NCBI GenBank assembly: GCA_964020085.1
Contig: OZ026597.1
Span: 17,588,609-17,652,608, forward strand
Reading direction: 5' to 3'
Source of the DNA: Micromussa lordhowensis
Lineage: Eukaryota > Cnidaria > Anthozoa > Scleractinia > Lobophylliidae
DNA length: 64,000 nt
Shown here: positions 23,460 to 33,211 of the stretch, one piece after another
Layout of the letters: the number at the start of each line of letters is the position of its first letter
Numbering within the stretch: position 1 is the first letter of the stretch
Notes under the pieces: model-generated
Database searches by the model: none
What the model was told of the DNA's origin: nothing
Seen by the model: only the letters and a program-made list of their open reading frames with translations
Program-made: the position numbers and the translations under genes

Positions 23460-24400
23460 CCCTTTAAAGAAATTAGCTGATTGGGACTGACATTTTGTTT
23501 CCTCTCCATGCATTCTCGATCCTTTTTAAGGCAATTATGACGCAAGAGAATTCAATTGTTACAATTATGTTAGCACATGGCCGACTCTGACTTAGTTGGG
23601 CGAACTGTTTGCAAAATATGCTTGCTGAAGAACATAGTTCTGGCTCAGTTGATTAGCACCCAAGTAAACGGCCTCACATCCTTAAAGCAAATATATCTAG
23701 AAGTATAGATTGTGTTGGAATGATGAAGTTGAAAGGCAGCGCTTTCTACTATTGGTGCTGTCATCTTTGTTGTCGTTGTTGCTGTTATAAGTAAGGAAAT
23801 CAAGCTTTGCATATTGCAGAATTTATAGTCAGGGGTACTTAATAAAAGGGGGCGTTTAATTATATCATATCTATTGCTCATAAAAATAGATGCAGGATCT
23901 TGTTTGATCTGTTGTTAGCACATCTCCACAAATCATGTAACCCTATAAACTAACGTTTTCGTCCGCGAAAAGGTGAATAAAAAAATAGAGTTGTCGTAAG
24001 ATATTTGTTTCGAGGTTCATTAATTTTCTTGGCTTTTCAACGTGGAAAAAAACCTGGTCGTGATGCCCAAGAGGGGGCTTGGGTCTTTAGAGTGAGGACT
24101 CGGCTCCAGATCTCTTACGCAATATGTATTTTAATTTATATAGGCTAGAAAATGCGCATGCTTCGATTAAACTGCGCGTTTGCTTTATTGGCTGATTGCA
24201 CTTTGTTGAACCGTCTTGGAGACATTTTTAGACAATTCCTTATCCCAAGTCTCAAGTTTGTTTTCTGCGTCCATTTTTTATAACAGTTTTCTAATTAAAC
24301 TCCAGTCATATCTTTTGGCAGGAGATTCTAGCAACAGTCTAAGCTTGTCTTCTCAAGCTTCTCCTGCTCATAATATGATCAGATTTTTTAGTGTTATACA
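23460..24400. other. No supported feature
   Basis: Intergenic sequence between gene copy A and a repeat pair. No coding motif was seen. Confidence 0.35.
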
Positions 24401-24409
24401 ATACTCATC

Positions 24410-24957
24410 ATTAAAAACTGGATCATTGGATAATGCAATCGAGAGTTTTCTTTGGCTTAGCCACTGCACGCGGTTATGCCATTATACCATGCTTTACAAA
24501 TATGGTAAGCCTACGCGTGATGTTTTGAAGGTTTTTATTTTTTTTCTAAATTTTGGGGCGCTTTTAATAAACCAAAACTTATTCCACTCGCGTTTATTCC
24601 AACTAGGCGCTTCGCGCCTCGTTGGCCGACCTATCGTTTCATATCCAACTAGCGCTCGTGGAATAATTGTTAATTATTAAAGACAGGGTCATTGTATAAA
24701 TGCAATTCACGGAATTTGATTGGCTTAGTGGCCATGGTATATGAGCCATTATACCATGCCCTACAAATATGGTAAGTGTACGCGTCAGCACAACAGCTGA
24801 AATTCTGAAACTTTTTTTCCGCGGAGAGAAACAATGGCGGTCCAAGAGAGGATTTTGCGAAATAAAACGTGGCAAGATTTTAGTGAAAATTGGTGGTTGT
24901 TTTTAATAAAACAATTATTTCACTCGCGCTCGTTGGATATGAGATGATTATAGCCAA

Positions 24958-24992
<35 letters not shown>

Positions 24993-25015
24993 ACTCGTGG
25001 AATAATTGTCAAAAA
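24410..25015. repeat. Two adjacent copies of a palindrome-ended repeat
   Basis: The blocks at about 24,410-24,670 and 24,690-25,015 share, in order, 'ccattataccatgc', 'tacaaatatggtaag', 'tacgcgt', 'ttttaataaa' and a terminal palindrome built from 'ccactcgcg', 'ttggatatgagatg', 'ttggc', 'catatccaac' and 'ctcgtggaataattgt'. The palindromic end suggests a DNA-element or foldback origin. No ORF of note. Confidence 0.6.
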
Positions 25016-26268
25016 TATTGAGGTTAAATGAAGGAAATCGTGCAGGTTTTCTATTAGATTGCGAGCAAGTTCATTCGCGACTGGATCACACTCGAGAACA
25101 AACACGACTAGTTTTCCATTCATTAGCTTCCACTATTTTTGAAATATAAAATCTGATATTTTTCCTTAACAGCTGGATCATTCCAAATCATGAGTTCTTC
25201 CGCTAATACTATAGTGAGATTTTTCTTTTATTGTCCAAGGTAGCTTCTTTATTACTGGTCGTGCGCTTTAGCAGCATAGAAAGGTCTTTTTGTATAAAAA
25301 AGATCAGATTTTGTCCGAAAATCTCGATATTTTTGGTAACGAAATAAACACTACAACCTTGCATTTAGTGGAGAACGTTTGTCTCGTTCTCAACGTGGCT
25401 ACGAGTTTTCGGAATCTCGGTTAAGGACTTTTTCAAGATGAATAACCGTGCTTCACATGGAGACAATGGTCTGCTTACTGAGCCTTTTGTCTGCTACGTT
25501 CTTAATGCTGATACCCTTCTGGTTTTCTTTAAACCCTATTTACGACCAGCCGCGAGAGCAAAACGCTCGATTACGCAAGAAAATGACACTGATTTTAGTA
25601 TCACGGTTCAGTACTGAAAAGATGTCAGCTCGTGAGCCGAGCTTAGTTGTAAACTATACCTGAAGGTTTGTCAGTCGATTGATATGTAAATTCAATTTGC
25701 TTTAATGACTTCAAATTTAATAAGTTTAAGTTGGTCCTAACCTAATTGCAACGTCATAGCTACCGCTTGTCGATACCTCCATGTTATCTTTGCCCCAAGC
25801 TAAGTTTACTCAGTTTCAATTAGAAGTCTTTTTTTTTTGCTATTCCTATTTCTAGTTAAGAGCACAATATGACCTACCACTGGGCTGAATGAAGGAACTC
25901 GAAACCATGATTTTCACCAGTAGCGTCGATCGACTTTAACAGCTGATAGCTTTTCGTTATGCAAAATTACATTTAGTTTGAAACTTAGCTTAAACGTACA
26001 TCAAATCAACAACCTCAATCAAAAAGATTAAAAGTTTTACTTATCAGCTGGTTGATAACAACCTGCGAGCAGTTAATGATAAAACCGTCGATACTTTGTG
26101 TCAAGCTTAGTGAGGCAGACTTTAATGATATTTGCCTGTCCTTAGTTAGTGCGGTAAAAGATAATTTAATGTCAGCTCCTAAAAAAGCCCTAGAAAACTG
26201 AAGGAGAAGTTAGAAATAACAAAATCGCGTGTGGTCCAAATTTAATTGCATCGTCCTTTTCAATGCAC
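25016..26268. other. No supported feature; exon 3 of gene copy B would be expected here
   Basis: Downstream of exon 2 of copy B on the minus strand one expects a GWTLISRF-type exon. None is present, so copy B ends within this stretch or was never complete. Confidence 0.45.
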
Positions 26269-26416
26269 CTTGACCCGTTGTCATGTCACAGAAAACTCTG
26301 AACGGGTCTCCTGAAGATGTTGGGTCGATCCAGTGCTCATCATCTCCCCGAGCCTCGCCGCTTATCAGAATATCTGTGCAGGAAGAGCCTGGTGCCGAGG
26401 ATGTCAAACCTTTCTT

Positions 26417-28967
26417 ACCTACTTTTTTGAACTTTTAGGAAACGATTTAATAGCAAGTTTTAATGAAGCGCACGAGAAAGGTGAACTCTCCATTTCACAA
26501 CGAAGGGGATTGATTACCTTAATACCGAAAGAAGATGGGTCACTTCTAGATCTTTCAAACTGGAGACCAATTACACTGCTAAATGTGGATCTTAAAATAG
26601 CATCGAAAGCAATAGCTAAACGCATTGAACCGACACTACCAAACCTGATCCACTCTGACCAAACTGGTTTTGTAAAGGGGAGATACATAGGGGAAAATAT
26701 CCGACTTATAAATGACATAATGGATTATACGAGTTTACAAAACCTGCCTGGCATTCTAACGTCACTAGACTTCCGTAAAGCTTTTGATTCGATTGAATGG
26801 CCCTTTATAATGAAGACGCTAGACCATCTTAATTTTGGTAGAGGCATCAAGCGTTGGGTTAACATATTCTACACCAACATAGAAAGTGCAGTTCAGAACA
26901 ATGGTTTTATAACCAGTTGGTTTAAACCGTCAAAAGGAGTTCGACAAGGTTGCCCCCTCTCCCCTTATTTGTTTATCCTTTCTGCGGAAGTACTCTCAAA
27001 TAAGATACGCCAGGAGTCCAATGTGAGAGGCATCAAAGTGTTCGGTAAGGAAATCAAGCTGTCTCAATTTGCTGATGATACGACTCTATTTAATGCGGAC
27101 ATAGAATCTTTAGAAAGGGCCTTGAAAATTGTTGGGGATTTCGGAAGAATTGCTGGTTTGTCCCTGAATGTGAAAAAAACGAAGGCTCTTTGGTTGGGGA
27201 AATGGAAAAATAATAGAAATAAACCTCTGGATCTAAAATGGTTCCACAGCCCTGTTAAGATATTGAGGATATATTTTTCGTATCATCTTAAGGAGAATAA
27301 TAAGCTCAACTTCGACAAAAAGATCCAAAAGTTACAAACTAAGCTGGACATGTGGAGTTCACGGGATCTGACAATATTTGGAAGAGCCATGTTACTTAAA
27401 ACCTTGGGTATATCGCAACCTATCTACTCGGCCTCTAATCTGGATGCTCCCAAAGGAATTCAGTAGAAATTGTAAGAACAAAATCTTTTAAGTTCCTCTG
27501 GAAAAACAAAAAGGATAAAATAAAAAGATCAGGCCTTTACCAAGATTTAGACAACGGTGGAATACGCGTGATCGATTTTGATATTATGCTAAAAGCCCTA
27601 AAACTCGCCTGGATCCCGAGACTGTTGAGGACTTCAGACAATAGTAATTGGTGTATCATTCCAAAACATTATTTCAAAGGAATGGGAGGGTTAAACTTTC
27701 TGCTAAGGTGCAACTATGACACGAATTACTTTTGCGACCTCCCGCTCTTCTATAAGAAGATACTAGAGTTCTTCAACGAATTAAAAACTCTATACTCGTA
27801 CGATCAAAAACAGGAGTTAATATTGTTTAACAACAAAGATATATTGGTTGACGGGAAACCCATCTTCCTTAATGAATGGTTTAGAAAGGGTATTCTATCG
27901 ATTAATGAGCTATTAAATGAAACTGGCAATGTTTTAAAATTCCAGGAATTTCGTGATAAATATTCCTGTGAATCCAATTTTTTACAGTATTATCAAGTTG
28001 TTAGTGCTATTCCGAAACGCTTATGGTTTCTAGCAAGATGCTCCGACACCATCAATAGATCATTCTTTACCCAAAATGATAATATCTTTTCTCTCAACGA
28101 ATCGACACAAATTAATCTGTGCAAGGCTAAGTCAAAGGACTTCTATAACTTGTTTAACGTCAAGATTCACACCGAAGATCAAACAGGTCCTAAACGCTGG
28201 AGCGAAAAACTCTCTTTAAATAAAGACGTGTGGACTAGGATCTTTAAATCACTGAAAAATATCTCTAAGGAAACTAAACTAAAGGAGTTTCAATTTAAAT
28301 TAATCCATAGAACGATAGTAACTAAGAAAGAATTATTCAGATTTGGTATAAAAACGGACGATGAATGTTTATACTGCGGAGATAAAAATTCAGTTGAGCA
28401 CTCTTTTATCGAATGTGCGTTTACCAAATTGTTTACCCAAAATGTTTTGGACTGGTTTAACCAAGTTAATGAGTGCCAAATTTCTCCAGTACAGGAGAGA
28501 TCTTGTTCGGCATCACTGTAAGCTCCCTAGACACAACAATAATTCGGAAATTCAATTACACCGCCTTATTTATGCGCCATTATATTTATTCAAACAAGTT
28601 AAATAGCCTCGCCATCTCTATTCAGGATTTTATCAGTAAGCTACTTATTAGGTATGACCTTGAAAATTTTTCTTTAATCGGATGATTAATTGAGAAGTAC
28701 TCCTCCCTCCTCAAAGTCAATATATAGTGTAAGTAATTGTAAGTAACTGTATGTTTAGCAAGTAACGTTTAAGTACTGTATTGTTAGTAGTGTAAGTAGC
28801 TCGTATTGTAAGTAATTGAGTAATTGTATTTTCTGTATAAGTAACCCGTATTGTAAGTAAAGTAAGAATGGTTATGTAAGTAAAGTAGCTTAATGACACT
28901 TGCATTGTAAACACTGTTTGTAGAGAATTGTGCTTTGAAAATTAAAATTATTTTAAAAAAAAAAAAC
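26417..28967 (+). mobile_element. 5'-truncated LINE (L1/Tx1-like RT) with A12 tail and 8-bp TSD
   Basis: The plus strand encodes a non-LTR reverse transcriptase from LSISQRRGLITLIPK through NWRPITLLN, DQTGFVKGRYIGEN, SLDFRKAFDSIEW, GVRQGCPLSPYLF and the catalytic FADD, followed by thumb/connector sequence. A C-terminal CCHC knuckle (CLYCGDKNSVEHSFIEC) follows. The endonuclease and N-terminal RT are absent (5' truncation). The frame breaks near 27,463 and near 28,490, so the copy is inactive. The 3' UTR (28,690-28,950) is rich in 'gtaagta' and ends in 12 A (28,955-28,966). 'cctttctt' at 26,409-26,416 and 28,968-28,975 is the target duplication. L1/Tx1 affinity is judged from motif style only. 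Confidence 0.88.
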
Positions 28968-29199
28968 CCTTTCTTTGCTTAAAGAAAACATGATCAGAGA
29001 GTCATACATAGACTTGTCATGAGTCGACCTCTATTTAGGTCGCAAAGCTGCGTTGTGAAGGTCGCAAAGTGGCGGGTTATTTATTCACAAGACAAAGGAC
29101 GTTTTTGAAAGTTTAAGTCGCACATAGACTTGTGTTTTCTGGCAAGCCACTCTCACAAAACCTCCCTCCATCCTGGCGTACTAAACCGGTACAAGCGTA

Positions 29200-29275
29200 T
29201 TAAAAATTAGGTGGCAACCCTACACCGTTGATGGACTAGCATCCCATCCTGGGGGGAGTTCAGTGAAATGAGACG
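29200..29275 (+). mobile_element. Degenerate SINE fragment
   Basis: 'ggtggcaaccctac', 'gatggactagcatcccatcc' and 'ggggatagg' match the middle of the SINE body. The partner at 35,040-35,130 lies at the equivalent place in unit C, so the insertion predates the segmental duplication. Confidence 0.6.
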
Positions 29276-30171
29276 GGGATAGGTTTCGGTGGTATGCGCA
29301 GTCAAAATTCACCTTTCAATTCTCTTTCTTTACAAAGATCATCTGCAAGTATGCATGTCGTGATTGGCCGTATATTCATTGAAAGATCAGTGGAGGTTAC
29401 CCCCGCATCCAACCTGGTCCTTTTTTCTAAAAATAAAGCAGCTGAATGGAAAAACCTCGAACGTATTTTCCATATAAGTAGCAGCTGGATTTTCCACAAA
29501 ATCTCGAGGTCTGGACTTTTTTGTTTCATTCCTCATTTTACATTATTTCTCGTTCCAGAGGAACGTCACACTTTGACATCTTTCCTCTAAACTACATTCA
29601 AAGAAGCGGCGAGCAAAATTGTCAGCGTGCACGTTTCGGAAGTCATGCCCAACTGAAGCCTCTGTTGTCCTTGCATGCACACCCTGGCACTGTTTGGCTT
29701 GTCACCAAATACTTCTTTGGGGTGGGCCAAGAAGCGGAACAGGGCACACCAGAATACCACCGTTGTGTACAACATCCTAAAACATGCAAGACAACATTGA
29801 AATCTCTACAAGTGAATACATGAAAGATCATACATTTGACTTGCGGAGAAAGATATGACGACATAACCGATCATCGCAGTTATATACACATCTTTAGCAG
29901 CTGTGAAATGAAAGCTTGAAAAAAATTCAGCCTTGAACGGGATTTCCCAACAAGTAGGAGTATCGTAACCAGTCTGCGACCTACCTTAATGCACTTAATA
30001 CTCTTTCCTATATAGGGGATATCTGATACTACTTTTTGAGTCAAATTTTTGGTGATTCTTGTTTTCTTATTTGAACGATATGTAGGTTTCCAGGCTACAG
30101 TCCGTGCAAAGACCTGATATCATGTTCAAGATTTTTTTATGAAAACTCATACTAATGTGCAAAACAATAGA

Positions 30172-30314
30172 CCAATTTCGATATACTAAAATTCAACACA
30201 ATAGACCTCAGCACGAGGCTCTGGGGAATAAACCCCATAAACTCTGTGGTTATTCCCCAGAGCGTCATACTGAGGTATATTGTTTTAGGCTGAATTTTAA
30301 TATATCGAAATTGG
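30172..30314. repeat. 143-bp palindromic MITE-like element
   Basis: The left end 'ccaatttcgatatactaaaa' and right end 'ttttaatatatcgaaattgg' are inverted. The arms continue inward through 'gacctcag'/'ctgaggt' and 'ctctggggaataa'/'ttattccccagag'. Almost the whole element folds back. It interrupts the B/C segmental similarity, so it inserted after that duplication. Confidence 0.75.
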
Positions 30315-31080
30315 TATATTCTGATCTGAAATTACTGTGGCTCCCCCCAAATTAAACCCGGAGCTGCGTTGAAGAATAAGGCGGGTCTATTGTTAGGTTA
30401 TGAGCCGAGGCAAATCCAAACAGGACCACTATTGCTCCTGATTGTTTATTTTGCTTGAGGAAAAGTTTGGCCTTGACGCAAGATTTTTAACTGAAACTGG
30501 CAACTTACAAATCGTTCACTCAGTATCCGTCATCTTTAGAATAAAATGCCGAAGAAGACCTTAACCTTACAAGTCTATCAATGTGTACAATTTGTTTGAT
30601 TTAGTGTCTATACTGCAAGGAAAAGAAACTGTTTGTTTTGCTAGTTTTCAACCAGATTTGCTCACCTTTTCAATGATATTTTTCAACTGATGTAATCTCC
30701 AAGAAGCACTGAAAGGCGTGCCCGTACTCAGTTAATGATCGTCGAGATAATGCAATGTTGTCAACTTTTCTCGTACTAAAAGAGGCATCAGAAAGGCTGA
30801 TTAAAGGTTTATTGCACCTGGGAACCTCTCGTGAACCCATTTATAAGCCAAAACGTTGGAAGAGCTGTCACTTAATGTACCTCATTTGGCTTAATTAGTT
30901 TTTATCGTTTGGCCTATCGTTTTTATATATATATTCTTGTCCTACATCGTTTTTGTTAGAAAAAATGTCTCCTGAAACGACGTCATATATCCGAGCCATT
31001 GCAGCTTTGGCAGAAAATGTCACAACGCTATTTTTAATTTTTAAAAGGAATGAGAAGGCCTGGCCTACTAACGTAGAATT

Positions 31081-31896
31081 ATTCTATTTATCAGCATGAT
31101 ATCAGAATTGTGGATTTAAATTTACAACGAAAGTTTGAATGAACGACTTATTGAAAATTCTATGATTTGCAACTGCTTGCCAGCTGATACTAAACTAAGT
31201 CTTTGCAAATGTTATAGAAAAAAATTGAAATTTTTTGTACAAAACCCAAATAAGACTATTAGAGATATAATAACATCTATGACAGCTGTTTTGCAGACTT
31301 GAATAGTCTAAAAAGTGAAGACCACTACACATTATGTGAATGTTGAATTAATTTTTAACACTACTAGGGGCAGATTTCGTTAGAAAATCTTGAATGAGCT
31401 TGCAAAGATCTCCTGCTTCTATATGACTGATGTAGCTGATTTAAGCGCATTGTGAAATATTTAACTAGAATTGAAGTTGATTGGTGTAGATGTACTCAGC
31501 TTTTATGTAAAACATGTTAAAAATGTTTTTATCAAAAGTTACCTACAAGATATATAGGTTTTCAGAGAAGTTTTTCTGATCGTTTACTGCAATGTCGAGA
31601 TCTGCAAGGAAAGAAGAACGCAAGTTAAATGGAAAACATTTCTTGGCCTTACAGTGGGTGAAAAAATGGCATGTGTACTCGATTCCATAACTCACTAGGC
31701 AATATCAATAACAACCCTAACTCAGATGTTTGCATGCGTGTTTGAAGAAGTATCTATTTGATATGTTTTATCAGGTGTTTCACATACGGTAGAATTCATG
31801 GGGTATTGAATCTCTTTATCTGTTGTAAGTAGTCCACGTGAAAAGTGGGTGTTGATCAATTAAGTCAAAGGTATGCCCCACCCCCACCCCAACTCC
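31081..31896. other. No supported feature
   Basis: AT-rich sequence beyond the end of duplication unit B. No motif, repeat or coding frame is recognised. Confidence 0.35.
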
Positions 31897-31976
31897 CAAC
31901 CTCGTTCCCAGGGCCTTTTCCCTGGCTTTTCCCGCACCGCCCCCAAGCCAGGGAAAAGACCCTGGGATCGAGGTTG
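31897..31976. repeat. 80-bp palindromic MITE-like element
   Basis: 'caacctcgttcccaggg' opens and 'ccctgggatcgaggttg' closes the element, with 'ccctggcttttccc'/'aagccaggg' inside. A sister copy is at 35,599-35,673. Confidence 0.75.
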
Positions 31977-31980
31977 CCCA

Positions 31981-32425
31981 ACTCCCTCGGCCCGGGGAGG
32001 TACTTCGTTATATGGGCTATGTAGGTATGTGCGGCCCCAAAGGGTGTGGTTTTTCAGCCGTTTTGTTCATAAATAGGGCATCGGTTTTGGCCATTTTGGT
32101 CATAAATAGGGTGTGGTTTTTGCACTCTAGTCTTGAATTGGGTATGTTTTTTTAGAAGAAGCTACTTTTTCATAATTATCGATAAGACTATAAACAAAAG
32201 CCCTTCACAATGCCTTTAACATCGGTCTGAACTAGGTAGCTAATTGTAAGGCAGGTTTGAAACGGAGTATTGATTAGCTTTGATTAAAGGACCAGGTCAG
32301 AAATAGGGTATCGAATTTTTGGTTAGGTCGATAGGTAGATAGGGTAAGGAAATAGCAGATTTTGGTTACAAGTAGGGTAAAGGTTTTGAGAAGTGGGCCA
32401 CACACCTCCTCCAGGAGTGCCCCCT
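31981..32425. repeat. Dispersed repeat related to window start
   Basis: It begins 'cggcccggggaggtacttc' and repeats 'cataaatagggt' phrases several times ('gtggtttttcagccg', 'cggttttggccattttggt'), ending 'aggagtgccccctggg'. Its final part matches bases 1-105. It is a dispersed repeat of unknown class with internal short repeats. Confidence 0.65.
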
Positions 32426-33211
32426 GGGAAGTTATGTCATACAGTTAGCATATTTACAAGCTTCTTTTCCAAGTGTAGCACATGCTAGTCCACTTAACAA
32501 ACACGTTTTCTCGTTTCTCCGATGTATCACATATATAGAAATATTACTAGATATTTCATTTCCAAAGAACGCTAGAGAAAGACAATTAAACCGTTGTGCG
32601 ACTTAAAAAACTCGAAATTTGTCGTGAATTCAGCAGCAGGTTTTAAACAACAGTTCAATGCGCGTGCGATTTTGCTAGAGCGTCTTTATATGTAGGGAAA
32701 TAATAAAAAATTACCATCAGAAGAAAAGTTACCTGACTTATTTGGATCATTTGCCCTCGATTGTTATGAGGTGATAGACTCATAGACCGAATTCATATAA
32801 TCAAATTGTTAAATCGTCTCAACGAGGATCGACAATCATGGAGAAGGAATTAATAACAAAAATTTCCCAGCCATCTGAATTCCCTCAAAAGCAATCCGCT
32901 GTTCGCACAAATAACTACAAATAAACTTCTGATTGCAGGATTGTTTTCCAAGTTTCAACTGAGTACATGTGATTAAAGCTAAACCAAAGCGATTATAAGA
33001 GCTAGTTATAGTGAACATAAAAAACACAGAGAGTTTATGTAAGAAATCGAAGCAAATATACGTCACCGGCGACAAGCGCAGGGAAAAAACACGTGACCTT
33101 ATTGATTAAATAAGTGGCACGAGCTCTTTTAAACCAATCATAAAGCTGCAACTGTCTTCTGTTAGTCATTAAGTTGAGAACTGTTCTATAAAACATAAAT
33201 AAAAGATTCCC
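32426..33211. other. 3' flank of gene copy C
   Basis: No gene. The stretch 32,830-33,200 is homologous, in reverse orientation, to 23,200-23,460 downstream of copy A, sharing 'gctttatgattggtttaaa', 'ggtcacgtgtttt' and 'aatcctgcaatcagaag'-type phrases. This shows that A and C are duplicates with flanks. Confidence 0.6.

Larger units (their letters stand above)
26269..29775 (-). pseudogene. PAN/fibrinogen-like gene copy B (split by a LINE)
   Basis: Exon 1 equivalent at 29,456-29,775 starts with ATG and MLYTTVVFWCALF. Relative to copy C it has a 4-bp insertion, a 14-bp deletion, an in-frame stop in the PAN domain (LKECQ has become EK-stop-CK) and a 1-bp deletion. Exon 2 (GDDEHWIDPTSSGDPF, VFCDMTTGQG) has its donor at 26,268. 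It is interrupted by a 2.55-kb LINE at 26,417-28,967, with the exon's first bases and acceptor side beyond 28,968. No third exon is found. The copy is dead. Its flank up to 31.08 kb matches the flank of copy C, so it derives from the same segmental duplication. Confidence 0.8.
28968..31080. repeat. Segmental duplication, unit B (partner 34,725-38,760)
   Basis: Collinear similarity to 34,725-38,760 is seen at 29.15-29.28/34.96-35.13, 29.40-29.83/35.67-36.10, 29.94-30.01/36.15-36.22, 30.04-30.16/37.20-37.33, 30.35-30.48/37.42-37.53, 30.65-30.88/37.64-37.87 and 30.96-31.08/38.64-38.76 kb. The two units differ mainly by insertions in the C unit. The duplication includes the gene 5' exon and more than 1.3 kb upstream. 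Confidence 0.8.

Noticed and set aside
26210..26407. Small independent protein (-) with GDDEHWIDPTSSGDPF
   Set aside because: It is exon 2 of gene copy B cut by the LINE, not a separate gene.
28473..28685. Separate small gene at the end of the LINE
   Set aside because: It is the frameshifted C-terminal continuation of the LINE polyprotein.
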